In this document: piece by piece, positions 25,455-33,133 of the stretch
Position numbering within the stretch: the stretch's first letter is position 1
Layout: every line of letters starts with the position of its first letter
From: JACMLX01 sp031374935
GTDB taxonomy: Bacteria > Gemmatimonadota > Gemmatimonadetes > Gemmatimonadales > Gemmatimonadaceae
Assembly: GCA_031374935.1 (NCBI GenBank)
Contig: JANMHB010000156.1
Span: forward strand, 34,373-98,372
Reading direction: 5' to 3'
Length of the DNA stretch: 64,000 nt
The notes under the pieces: generated by a model
The model's database searches: none
What the model saw: only the letters and a program-made list of their open reading frames with translations
Told to the model about the DNA's origin: nothing
Made by a program: the position numbers and the translations under genes

Positions 25455-25460
25455 ATTCTA
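25455..25460 (-). promoter_or_regulatory. -10 element, leaderless-type, for the Wzz-like gene
   Basis: TAGAAT on the minus strand ends six bases before GTG 25448, the same spacing as at hisL, argC and polA. No good -35 is visible at 16-18 bases. Confidence 0.45.
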
Positions 25461-25520
25461 GCGGACTGGAACTGAAGTTGGGGTAGCACGGCGCGTGTCC
25501 AGACACCGGTACAAATGCAG

Positions 25521-25550
25521 CGCGGCGCCCAACCGAAGTCGGGCGCCGCG
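25521..25550 (-). terminator. Probable intrinsic terminator of the copper-protein gene
   Basis: A perfect 10-bp stem CGCGGCGCCC/GGGCGCCGCG encloses a 10-base loop, 21 bases after the stop of the cupredoxin gene. On the minus strand it is followed by CTGCATTTG, a weak T stretch, so termination may be only partial. Confidence 0.6.
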
Positions 25551-25571
25551 TCACTGCAGTCGAGCGAAAAC

Positions 25572-26072
25572 CTACTGAACAATGACCTTCATGATCATGT
25601 TCATCGCCTGATGCGGCGTGCAGATCACCGTGTACGTGCCAGCGGCCACGCCGCCGAACGACATGGTCCATGCTTCGCCGTCCGTCACCAGCATCTTGCC
25701 CGTCAGTTCACCCGTGCTCTCCGGCATGTTGGCCGTGATCTGTGCCGCCGAAGCGCCAGCCGTTGCAGGGTCGAACGCAACGTTGTGCGGGCCGCCCTTG
25801 ACGTTCACGAACTTGATGCCGTCGCCGGCCTTGACCGTGATCTCAGCGGGCTCGAAACGATACCCCTTCTCGTCGCCGATCATGTTGACCGTGTGCGTCG
25901 TGCCCGTAGCGGCAATCGCGGCAACAGCGCCCGCCGCGGGAGCCGGCGCAGCGCCTTCGGCCGGAGCGGCAGCCGGAGCGGCAATCGCCGTGTCCGCCGG
26001 CTTCTTCTCACCACCACCGCAAGCTGCAAGCGCGAATGCACTCGTGGCGACTGCCAGAACCTTGAACTTCAT
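25572..26072 (-). CDS. Blue copper (plastocyanin/azurin-like) lipoprotein
   Basis: A 166-residue exported type 1 copper protein. The lipobox ALAAC places the lipidated cysteine at Cys18, followed by an Ala/Pro-rich linker (about residues 24-55). The cupredoxin domain begins THTVNMIGDEKGYRFEPAEITVKAGD and shows the copper ligands His96 (GGPHNVAFD), Cys151, His154 and Met159 (ICTPHQAMNM), with the plastocyanin spacing C-x2-H-x4-M. It should carry electrons in the periplasm, for example between a cytochrome complex and an oxidase. A GAGGAG site precedes the ATG. It has a stand-alone layout with a 27-bp palindrome upstream and a hairpin downstream. Confidence 0.92.
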   Translation of the reverse strand: MKFKVLAVATSAFALAACGGGEKKPADTAIAAPAAAPAEGAAPAPAAGAVAAIAATGTTHTVNMIGDEKGYRFEPAEITVKAGDGIKFVNVKGGPHNVAFDPATAGASAAQITANMPESTGELTGKMLVTDGEAWTMSFGGVAAGTYTVICTPHQAMNMIMKVIVQ

Positions 26073-26141
26073 GAAAAACTCCTCGTAGCCGGTTGATAAG
26101 TCGAACTGAAAACGAATGGTGCGCCGTGACACGTCGTTGAT

Positions 26142-26168
26142 GTTTCGCGGCGGACTGCGCCGCGAAAC
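26142..26168. repeat. 27-bp perfect palindrome upstream of the copper protein
   Basis: Arms GTTTCGCGGCG and CGCCGCGAAAC (11 bp each) flank the 5-base centre GACTG. It lies 70 bases before the cupredoxin ATG. The 11-5-11 design fits an operator for a dimeric regulator or a 5' UTR hairpin; no T-run follows on either strand, so it is unlikely to be a terminator. Confidence 0.55.
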
Positions 26169-26293
26169 TGCGGGAAGCATAGAGCCCCAGACGCGAAGAA
26201 CAAGCCCTGCTGACGCCTGAGCCCACCCGGGAGAAGCGTGGCGACACTTTTCGAACACACGGACGGCCATTTCAGGTCCAACTCCCGGGTCGG

Positions 26294-26322
26294 TTGACCG
26301 CCCCGCCTTGCCCCGCTAGCCT
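26294..26322 (+). promoter_or_regulatory. his operon promoter
   Basis: TTGACC (26294-26299), a 17-base spacer and TAGCCT (26317-26322). The leader ATG at 26329 lies exactly six bases after the -10, so transcription is expected to start at or next to the A of the ATG and the leader mRNA would be leaderless. No Shine-Dalgarno sequence is present. Confidence 0.7.
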
Positions 26323-26328
26323 TGCACC

Positions 26329-26415
26329 ATGCACAGATCTGCCGCCCAGCACCACCACCACGACCATCATGGTTGCCGCCCGACGGGCGTCGTCCGGGTG
26401 TGGTGCTCCGCGTAG
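26329..26415 (+). CDS. hisL: Histidine operon leader peptide
   Basis: A 28-codon reading frame, ATG to TAG: residues 1-7 MHRSAAQ, then His8-His11, Asp12, His13-His14, then GCRPTGVVRVWCSA. Six His in seven codons directly upstream of hisG, with a strong terminator between, is the hallmark of ribosome-mediated attenuation. When charged His-tRNA is scarce the ribosome should stall at 26350-26370 and terminator formation should be prevented. The peptide itself is expected to be unstable and without other function. It is too short for usual gene finders. Confidence 0.9.
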   Translation: MHRSAAQHHHHDHHGCRPTGVVRVWCSA

Positions 26416-26438
26416 CTCGCGCGCTGGCACTGTGCGAC

Positions 26439-26480
26439 GCGGCGGCCCGTCCGGTTTCTGGACGGGCCGCTGCTGTTTTT
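26439..26480 (+). terminator. his attenuator (intrinsic terminator)
   Basis: The core stem is 11 bp, 26442-26452 (GCGGCCCGTCC) with 26460-26470 (GGACGGGCCGC), loop GGTTTCT; three more pairs (one G-U) extend it to 26439/26473. A run of five T follows (26476-26480). GACGGGC at 26382-26388, inside the leader, is complementary to GCCCGTC at 26445-26451 and could form a competing antiterminator, though its place relative to the leader stop is not textbook. Confidence 0.88.
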
Positions 26481-26502
26481 CGTCCCCATTTCGCTCCTGG
26501 CA

Positions 26503-27360
26503 ATGCTCCGCATCGCACTACCCAACAAGGGCCGGCTCTCCGAGGACGCCCGAGAACTCTTCACCGACGCCGGACTCGAGGTCCGCGGCAGAGGTGAACG
26601 CGCCCTCACCGCATCCCTCGGCGGCGAATTCGAAGCCATCTTCGTACGCGCCGCCGACATTCCCGAGTTCGTGGCGGATGGGGCGGCGCAGGCAGGTATC
26701 ACGGGAATCGACCTCGTCCGCGAATCCGGGCGAGACGTCGAGGAACTGCTCGATCTCGAGTTCGGCCGCTGTCGGCTGGTCGTCGCCGTCCGGGATGACA
26801 GCCGCATGCGCACCCTTGCCGACCTGCACGACAGGCCGCGGGTCGCCACCGTCTTCCCCCGAATCACGGCGACCTTCTTCGCGAACGCTGGCATTCCGGT
26901 CGATATCGTGCCCGTGTCCGGCGCAGCGGAAATTGCGCCGCACCTCGGCATCGCCGACATCGTGGTCGACCTCACCTCGACCGGCTCGACACTGAAGGTC
27001 AACGGGCTGCTCGAAATCGCGACCGTGCTCGAATCGTCGGCCAGAATGATCACGACCGTCACCAGCAGCGATCCGCGGCGTCCGCCGCTCGACGAGCTGG
27101 TCGATGCCCTGTCCTCGGTGCTCCGCGCCCGGAGCCGGCGCTACCTGATGGCCAACGTGCCTCGCGCTCGACTGGCGGAAGTGCAAGCCATCCTGCCCGG
27201 CATCAACGGCCCGACCGTGATCGACATCATGGACCATGGCGAAATGGTCGCCGTACACGCCGTGGTATCGGCCGCCACGATCTACCGCACCATCGGGCAG
27301 CTCAAGCAGTTGGGCGGGCAGGGGATCCTTGTCACTCGCATCGAGCGGCTGATGCCATGA
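26503..27360 (+). CDS. hisG: ATP phosphoribosyltransferase, long form
   Basis: HisG joins ATP and PRPP in the first, committed step of histidine synthesis. The 285 residues are the long, feedback-inhibited form: the catalytic periplasmic-binding-like core (RIALPNKGRLSEDA at the start, AGITGIDLVRESG, DIVVDLTSTGSTLKVNGL with the PRPP loop) followed by a C-terminal ACT-like regulatory domain (MANVPRARLAEVQAILPG to GILVTRIERLM). It is the first structural gene after the attenuator, 23 bases past the T-run, and overlaps hisD by 4 bases. No strong ribosome site is seen. Confidence 0.96.
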   Translation: MLRIALPNKGRLSEDARELFTDAGLEVRGRGERALTASLGGEFEAIFVRAADIPEFVADGAAQAGITGIDLVRESGRDVEELLDLEFGRCRLVVAVRDDSRMRTLADLHDRPRVATVFPRITATFFANAGIPVDIVPVSGAAEIAPHLGIADIVVDLTSTGSTLKVNGLLEIATVLESSARMITTVTSSDPRRPPLDELVDALSSVLRARSRRYLMANVPRARLAEVQAILPGINGPTVIDIMDHGEMVAVHAVVSAATIYRTIGQLKQLGGQGILVTRIERLMP

Positions 27361-28667
27361 CCGCACCGCTGTTTCGATTTCATGGGTCGGTTGCGGCCCT
27401 CAGCCAATCAGACCGGCACACCCTCTTCGATCGCTCTACGTCGGCTGACGACGCCGTGCGACGCCAGACGGCCGAGATCATCGCCCGTGTGCAGCGTGAC
27501 GGCGACGACGCACTGCGCCAGATGGCGGCGACGTTCGATGGCGCGACCCTCGACACCCTCGAAGTGCCGCGCGCGGAATGGGCACGTGCACTTGCCGACA
27601 TGGCGCCGGACCTTCGTGAGGCACTCGAACGAACCGTGCGCAACGTCCGCACGGCACACACCGCGTTCCTGCCGGTCGCCGTCGAGGTGGAGACGGAGCC
27701 AGGCATCCGCATCGGCCGTCGGCCCGATCCGTTGCGTCGTGTCGGCGTCTACGCCCCTGGCGGACGCGCGACCTATCCCAGTTCGCTGATCATGGGCGTC
27801 GTGCCTGCAAAGGTCGCGGGCGTGCACGAAGTCATCGTCTGCTCGCCAGCATCCTCCTCGGGTCGACCCTCAGACGTCGTGCTGGCGGCCGCAGAGCTGG
27901 CTGGCGCCGATCGGTTGTTCGCGATCGGCGGCGCTGGTGCGATCGCAGCGCTGGCGTACGGCACGGCGTCGGTGCCACGCGTCGATCGCGTGGTTGGTCC
28001 CGGCAACGCCTGGGTGGCCGAAGCCAAGCTGCAATGCGCCGGCGCGGTGGCGATCGATTCACCGGCCGGGCCGAGCGAACTTCTCGTCATTGCCGACGAG
28101 ACGGCGAATCCGACGGTCATCGCGCGGGAGATGCTGGCTCAGGCGGAACATGATCCCCGTGCCGCCGTGGTGTGCCTGACGATCGGCGCATCGACGGGGC
28201 AGGCTGTTCACGCGGCCATCGAGGCTCTGCTGCCGTCGAGCGAGCGGGCGGGCATCATCCGGGAGTCCTTCGCCTTTGCCGGCGCGGTGTTGCAGTGCGA
28301 GTCACTCGCGGAGGCCGTGAGTTTTGCCAATGAGTGGGCCGCCGAGCACCTGCTGCTCGCGCTGGTGCCGGAAGCACTCGACGCGGCGTTCGCTGCACTG
28401 CGTGGTGCCGGCACAGTGTTCCTCGGAGAGCCGTCCAGTGTTGCCTTCGGCGACTACATGACCGGCGCCAACCATGTGCTGCCGACCGGTGGTCTGTCGC
28501 GCTGCTACTCCGGACTCTCCACGCTCGACTTCATTCGCTGGACCTCGTGGCAGCGTGTGACGCCCGCCGCCGCCGCATCGTTGGCCGATGCGGTCGGACG
28601 ATTCGCCGACCGCGAAGGATTGCCCAATCACGCCGCCGCCGCGCGGCAGTGGAGCGTCCCTACATGA
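27357..28667 (+). CDS. hisD: Histidinol dehydrogenase
   Basis: HisD oxidises L-histidinol to histidine in two NAD-dependent steps and binds zinc. The 436 residues include RRVGVYAPGGRATYPSSLIMGVVPAKVAG, AYGTASVPRVDRVVGPGNAWVAEAKLQ, the substrate loop IDSPAGPSELLVIAD and EHLLLALV. The C-terminal GANHVLPTGGLSRCYSGLSTLDFIR carries the late zinc-site His. The ATG overlaps the hisG stop (ATGA) and the gene overlaps hisC in the same way, indicating coupled translation. Confidence 0.96.
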   Translation: MTAPLFRFHGSVAALSQSDRHTLFDRSTSADDAVRRQTAEIIARVQRDGDDALRQMAATFDGATLDTLEVPRAEWARALADMAPDLREALERTVRNVRTAHTAFLPVAVEVETEPGIRIGRRPDPLRRVGVYAPGGRATYPSSLIMGVVPAKVAGVHEVIVCSPASSSGRPSDVVLAAAELAGADRLFAIGGAGAIAALAYGTASVPRVDRVVGPGNAWVAEAKLQCAGAVAIDSPAGPSELLVIADETANPTVIAREMLAQAEHDPRAAVVCLTIGASTGQAVHAAIEALLPSSERAGIIRESFAFAGAVLQCESLAEAVSFANEWAAEHLLLALVPEALDAAFAALRGAGTVFLGEPSSVAFGDYMTGANHVLPTGGLSRCYSGLSTLDFIRWTSWQRVTPAAAASLADAVGRFADREGLPNHAAAARQWSVPT

Positions 28668-29740
28668 CCACGCCCGCCATCAATCGGCTCGCGGTCGCGC
28701 GCGCGGCCTACAACGATGTGCCGCTCTACGATCCGAAGCGCACGCCGGTGCAGCTCGATCTCACCGACAACACGAATCTCTGGGGCGTGCCGCCGCACGC
28801 CGAGCGCGCGATCCGTGAATTTGCGGCATCGACGGTCACGCGGTATCCGACGCTGTACGGTACGGAGCTGAAGGTCGCCCTGGCCACGCACGCCGGCGTC
28901 AGTCCGGACATGGTCGTCACCGGCTGCGGCTCCGACGACATCCTCGATTCGGCGATGCGCGCGTTCGGCGATGAAGGCGAGCTGGTGGCCGCCACCGATC
29001 CGACCTTCGCGATGGTGCCGATCTTCGCGAAGATGAATGCGCTCCGCTCGACCCTGGTGACCGAACTGCCTGATCACGAAGTGGATGCCGATGCGCTCAT
29101 CGCCACCGGTGCGAAAGTCATCTATGTCTGCTCACCGAACAATCCGACCGGCGCGCTGGTGGCACGGCGGACGCTGGAGAAGCTGATCGATCAGGCACCA
29201 GGTGTGCTGCTGGTGGATGAGGCATATGTGGAATTCGCCGGCGTATCGAACGTCGACCTGCTGGCGCGATCGCCACGTGTGCTGCTGATCCGCACCATGT
29301 CGAAGGCTTTCGGACTCGCGGGCCTTCGGATCGGCTACGCCATCGGCGATCCGTCGCTGGTGATGGAAGTCGAGAAATCGCGCGGGCCCTACAAGGTCAA
29401 CGCCTTGGCGGAACAGGTGGCCCTGACCGCGCTGCGCAAGGATGTGCAGTGGGTGGAGGAGCACATCCAGCGCGCGATCGAGAACCGCGATCGCCTGACG
29501 ATCGAACTGTTGAAGCTCGACCTCGACCCGATCCCATCCAGCGCCAACTTCGTCTGCGTTCCGGTGAAGAACTGCGTGGCGGTCGGCATGGCGATGCGCG
29601 AGAAGGGGGTTGGCGTTCGCCCATTCCCGAATCTGCCTCGCGTCGGCGACGCCCTGCGGATTTCCGTCGGACCATGGCCCATGGTCGAGCAGTGCGTCAA
29701 GACGCTGGCCGCCGTGCTGAAGAAGGGCCGGAAGACGTGA
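28664..29740 (+). CDS. hisC: Histidinol-phosphate aminotransferase
   Basis: HisC transaminates imidazole-acetol phosphate with glutamate. This 358-residue PLP enzyme of fold type I shows LTDNTNLWGVPPHAERAI, GCGSDDILDSAMRAFG, YVCSPNNPTGALV, LLVDEAYVEFAG and the lysine motif RTMSKAFGLAGLRIGYAI. ATG 28664 overlaps the hisD stop by 4 bases; a much longer in-frame reading upstream lies inside hisD and is rejected. The final codons overlap hisH as GTGA. Confidence 0.95.
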   Translation: MTTPAINRLAVARAAYNDVPLYDPKRTPVQLDLTDNTNLWGVPPHAERAIREFAASTVTRYPTLYGTELKVALATHAGVSPDMVVTGCGSDDILDSAMRAFGDEGELVAATDPTFAMVPIFAKMNALRSTLVTELPDHEVDADALIATGAKVIYVCSPNNPTGALVARRTLEKLIDQAPGVLLVDEAYVEFAGVSNVDLLARSPRVLLIRTMSKAFGLAGLRIGYAIGDPSLVMEVEKSRGPYKVNALAEQVALTALRKDVQWVEEHIQRAIENRDRLTIELLKLDLDPIPSSANFVCVPVKNCVAVGMAMREKGVGVRPFPNLPRVGDALRISVGPWPMVEQCVKTLAAVLKKGRKT

Positions 29741-30342
29741 GGCTCAACATCTTCGACTACGGTGCCGGCAACCTGCACTCGCTGATCAAGACACTCGAGC
29801 GGCCAGGCGTGGAGGTTCACATCGAGAGCGACCCCGCCACCGCCGTCGCTGGCGACGCGCTGGTCCTGCCTGGAGTCGGCGCCTTTCCCGCCGCGACACG
29901 CGCCCTCGGCGACACCGGGCGCCAGGTCATGCGCGATGCGGTACGGAACGGGCTGCCAACCCTGGGCATCTGCCTTGGGATGCAGGTGCTGTTCGACCGT
30001 AGCGAGGAAGGGGGCGGTGAAGGACTCGGCATCTTTGCCGGGCGAGTCGAGCGGCTGCACGCGGAACGGATTCCGCAGATCGGGTGGAACCAGCTCGAGA
30101 TCGGTGCATCACGTGACCCGCTGCTCGACGCCGCCGAACTCCGCATCGCATACTTCGCCAACAGCTTCGTCTGTCGCGCCGAGGATCCCACGATCGTCGT
30201 GGCCTGGAGCACGCACGAACAGGACCGTTTTCCCGCCATGGTTCGCGTCGATCGATGCACTGGTGTGCAGTTTCATCCCGAAAAGAGCAGCACGGCTGGC
30301 GTGAGTTTCGTGCACGCGTGGCTGCGCGAGGTGCAAGCATGA
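29737..30342 (+). CDS. hisH: Imidazole glycerol phosphate synthase, glutaminase subunit
   Basis: HisH hydrolyses glutamine and feeds ammonia to HisF. The 201-residue class I glutaminase has IFDYGAGNLHSL at the start, oxyanion strand LPGVGAF, nucleophile Cys79 in GICLGMQVLF and the His180/Glu182 pair in VQFHPEKSS, so the triad is complete. Start is the GTG overlapping the hisC stop (GTGA). It is separated from hisF by hisA and hisB, a common arrangement. Confidence 0.95.
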   Translation: MRLNIFDYGAGNLHSLIKTLERPGVEVHIESDPATAVAGDALVLPGVGAFPAATRALGDTGRQVMRDAVRNGLPTLGICLGMQVLFDRSEEGGGEGLGIFAGRVERLHAERIPQIGWNQLEIGASRDPLLDAAELRIAYFANSFVCRAEDPTIVVAWSTHEQDRFPAMVRVDRCTGVQFHPEKSSTAGVSFVHAWLREVQA

Positions 30343-31052
30343 TCGTCATTCCCGCCGTCGACCTGCGCGACGGCGCCTGCGTGCAGCTGGTCGGGGGCGA
30401 GTACGCCGCCGAGCGCATCCGATTGCCCGACCCCATCGCCGTTGCGCTCGACTGGGAGGCGAAGGGGTTCCAGGCGCTGCACATCGTTGATCTCGATGCG
30501 GCGACGGGTCGCGGCAACAACCGACGGGTCATCGAGCGCCTGCTGGACCGCACCGATCTCACGGTGCAGGTGGGCGGTGGCGTACGCGACCGCGATACCA
30601 TCAGTTGGCTGATCGAGGCGGGTGCCACCTACGTGGTCGTCGGCACTCGCGCGCTCGAGGACGAGGCGTGGCTGATCGAGATGGCGGATGAGTTTCCCGA
30701 CCAGCTGGTGGTTGCCGCCGATGTGCGCGAACGGAAGATCGTGACGCACGGCTGGACCCGCACCATGCACCTCGACATCGATGAAGCGATGGAGCGGCTG
30801 TCGCGGCTGCCACTGGCCGGCGTCCTCGTCACCGCGGTGCACAAGGAAGGCCTGATGCAGGGGGCCGATCTGGCATTGATGGAAGACGTGGCCGATGCCA
30901 CGCACCTGCCGGTCATTGCCAGTGGCGGCATCGCCAGCGACGTGGATCTACGCCTGCTCGAGGACCGCGGTGTGTCGGCGGCGGTCCTCGGCATGGCGCT
31001 CTATACCGGTGCGCTCGATGCGCGCGCCATTGCCGAGGAATTCCGCGCATGA
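30339..31052 (+). CDS. hisA: ProFAR isomerase
   Basis: HisA opens the ribose of ProFAR (Amadori rearrangement) in a (beta/alpha)8 barrel. The 237 residues show the opening IPAVDLRDGACVQLVGG with the catalytic Asp8, the phosphate-binding VQVGGGVRDRDTI, the second acid region LAGVLVTAVHKEGLMQGAD and VIASGGIASDVDLR. The ATG overlaps the hisH stop by three bases of ATGA. It shares barrel ancestry with HisF two genes downstream. Confidence 0.95.
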   Translation: MIVIPAVDLRDGACVQLVGGEYAAERIRLPDPIAVALDWEAKGFQALHIVDLDAATGRGNNRRVIERLLDRTDLTVQVGGGVRDRDTISWLIEAGATYVVVGTRALEDEAWLIEMADEFPDQLVVAADVRERKIVTHGWTRTMHLDIDEAMERLSRLPLAGVLVTAVHKEGLMQGADLALMEDVADATHLPVIASGGIASDVDLRLLEDRGVSAAVLGMALYTGALDARAIAEEFRA

Positions 31053-31588
31053 GTACCGTCGTCCGCGAAACGAAGGAGACGCAGATCCGCGTCGTGCTGA
31101 CCCCGGGGACGGGTGTGGCGACGGTCGATACCACGCGCCCGTTTCTCGATCACATGCTGGTCACGTTCGCGAAGTACAGCGGACTCGATCTCGACGTGCG
31201 GGCGCGTGGGGATCTGCCGCATCACCTGATCGAGGACGTGGCGATTTGCATCGGCGCGGCGGTTGCCGCGGCGGTGCCGGCCACCGCCGCGCGGTACGCG
31301 GATCGGACGATCCCGATGGACGATGCGCTGGTGCACTGCGCGCTCGATCTGGGTGGGCGACCGTACTATCGCGGCAAGCTGCCGGTGGCCATCTGGGAAC
31401 ACTGGATGCGGTCGTTCTCGGACAACGCGAAGGCAACGCTGCACCTGCGGGTGATCCGCGGCACCGACGAGCACCACGTGGTGGAAGCCGCCTTCAAGGC
31501 GCTCGGACTGGCGGTGCGCGATGCCTTCGTCGAAACCGGCGCCGTCTTCAGCACCAAGGGCAGCGTGGCCGTCCAGGTGTCGGAGTGA
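31049..31588 (+). CDS. hisB: Imidazoleglycerol-phosphate dehydratase
   Basis: HisB here is the monofunctional dehydratase (179 residues), lacking the histidinol-phosphatase domain fused in E. coli. Metal-binding motifs are visible: FLDHMLVTFAKYSG, LPHHLIEDVAICIG, a later IRGTDEHHVVEAAFKALG, each contributing His and Glu/Asp ligands for manganese. The start ATG overlaps the hisA stop. The missing phosphatase activity is evidently supplied by hisN further down the operon. Confidence 0.95.
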   Translation: MSTVVRETKETQIRVVLTPGTGVATVDTTRPFLDHMLVTFAKYSGLDLDVRARGDLPHHLIEDVAICIGAAVAAAVPATAARYADRTIPMDDALVHCALDLGGRPYYRGKLPVAIWEHWMRSFSDNAKATLHLRVIRGTDEHHVVEAAFKALGLAVRDAFVETGAVFSTKGSVAVQVSE

Positions 31589-31595
31589 TGGCATC

Positions 31596-32351
31596 GTGCT
31601 GACACGCAGGCTGATCGTCTGCCTTGATGTGACGGGCGGGCGGGTGGTGAAAGGCGTGAACTTCGTCGGGTTGCGCGACGTGGGTGACCCGGTCGCGCTG
31701 GCCACCCGCTATGAAGCCGAAGGTGCCGACGAGATCACCTTTCTCGACATCTCGGCCAGCGCCGAGGATCGCGCGACGCTGCTCGACGTGGCCCGACGGA
31801 CGGCCGAGCGGCTCTTCATTCCACTCACCATCGGCGGGGGAGTACGCACCGCGGACGACGTCGGCCGGGCATTGCGCGCCGGTGCCGACAAGGTCTCGCT
31901 CAACTCGGCCATGGTGGCTGATCCAACGGTGCTCACCGCCTGCGCCGATCGGTTCGGCGCGCAGTGCGTCGTTGCCAGCATCGACGCCAGATTGGACCCT
32001 GACGGGACCTGGCGGGTCTGGACGCACGGCGGTCGGACGCGTACCGAGCTCGAAGCGGTCGCCTGGGCCGCGGAATGTGTGTCACGCGGCGCCGGTGAGG
32101 TGCTGCTGACGAGCATCGATCGCGACGGGGCGCGAACGGGGTACGACCTCCCGCTCATGCGCGCCGTCTCGAATGCCGTCACGGCGCCGGTGATCGCCAG
32201 CGGTGGGGCAGGAGGTGCCGCCCACATCGTCGAGGTGCTGGCGGAAGGTCACGCGGATGCCGCGCTGGTTGCCGGCATCCTGCACGACAACCTGACGACC
32301 GTCGGGGCTCTCAAGGATGCCATGCGGGCATCGGGACTGGTGGTGCGATGA
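31596..32351 (+). CDS. hisF: Imidazole glycerol phosphate synthase, cyclase subunit
   Basis: HisF closes the imidazole ring using ammonia from HisH. The 251-residue (beta/alpha)8 barrel has RLIVCLDVTGGRVVKGVNFVGL with catalytic Asp, ITFLDISASAEDRATLLD, the phosphate loop PLTIGGGVRTADD, LNSAMVADP, EVLLTSIDRDGARTGYD with the second catalytic Asp, and VIASGGAGG. The GTG start has GGAG about 11 bases upstream, the only his gene here not overlapping its upstream neighbour (7-base gap). Confidence 0.95.
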   Translation: MLTRRLIVCLDVTGGRVVKGVNFVGLRDVGDPVALATRYEAEGADEITFLDISASAEDRATLLDVARRTAERLFIPLTIGGGVRTADDVGRALRAGADKVSLNSAMVADPTVLTACADRFGAQCVVASIDARLDPDGTWRVWTHGGRTRTELEAVAWAAECVSRGAGEVLLTSIDRDGARTGYDLPLMRAVSNAVTAPVIASGGAGGAAHIVEVLAEGHADAALVAGILHDNLTTVGALKDAMRASGLVVR

Positions 32352-33133
32352 GCAGTGCGTTGTTGCAGGCGGTGACCGAGCTGGCCCGGCTTGCCGGCGA
32401 TGAGGCGAATCGCTTCTTCCGCCACGACATCGCGGTGGAGATCAAGGGAGATGGCTCGCCCGTCACCGCCGCCGACCGTGCCGCCGAAACCGTCGCCCGC
32501 GACTGGATTCGCGCCCGCTTTCCAAACGACGGCATCCTCGGCGAGGAATTCGGGCTCGAGAAGCCGGATGCGGTACGACGGTGGGTGCTGGATCCGATCG
32601 ACGGCACCAAGAGCTTCATCCACGGCGTGCCATTGTGGGGCACACTGGTCGCCGTCGTCGAAGACGAGCGCGTGCTGGCGGGCGCCGTGTATGCGCCACC
32701 GACGCGTGAACTCGTCGCGGCCGCTGCCGGCGAAGGCGCCTGGTTCAACGGCGAACGCACGTTCGTGTCACGGACTGCGTCGCTGGATGCGGCAACGCTG
32801 CTCACCACCGACGATCGGTTTCCGGGGCGGCCAGCGCGTCGCTCGCGCTGGGATGCCTTGGCGTCGGCATCGCGTATCGTGCGAACGTGGGGGGATTGTT
32901 ATGGGTATCTGTTGCTGGCGACGGGGCGCGCGGACATCATGGTCGATGATCTCATGAATCCCTGGGACGCGGCCGCCGTGCAGGTCGTCATCGAGGAAGC
33001 AGGAGGCCGGTTCACCGATTTCCGCGGACGCCCCACCGCGTTCGGCGGTGACAGCATTGCCACCAACGCGGCGCTCGACAGCGCCGTCCGCGATATCCTC
33101 TGCCCGGGTGGTGACCCAGGTCTCGATGCTTGA
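32348..33133 (+). CDS. hisN: Histidinol-phosphatase, inositol monophosphatase type
   Basis: The 261-residue member of the IMPase superfamily has the metal motifs GSPVTAADRAAE, ILGEEFG, WVLDPIDGTKSFIHGVP and the C-terminal NPWDAAAVQVVIEEAGGRFTDF. Placed between hisF and hisIE with a 4-base overlap on hisF, it is very probably the magnesium-dependent histidinol-phosphate phosphatase HisN rather than an inositol phosphatase or CysQ. It fills the gap left by the monofunctional HisB, so all pathway steps are encoded in one operon. Confidence 0.9.
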   Translation: MSSALLQAVTELARLAGDEANRFFRHDIAVEIKGDGSPVTAADRAAETVARDWIRARFPNDGILGEEFGLEKPDAVRRWVLDPIDGTKSFIHGVPLWGTLVAVVEDERVLAGAVYAPPTRELVAAAAGEGAWFNGERTFVSRTASLDAATLLTTDDRFPGRPARRSRWDALASASRIVRTWGDCYGYLLLATGRADIMVDDLMNPWDAAAVQVVIEEAGGRFTDFRGRPTAFGGDSIATNAALDSAVRDILCPGGDPGLDA

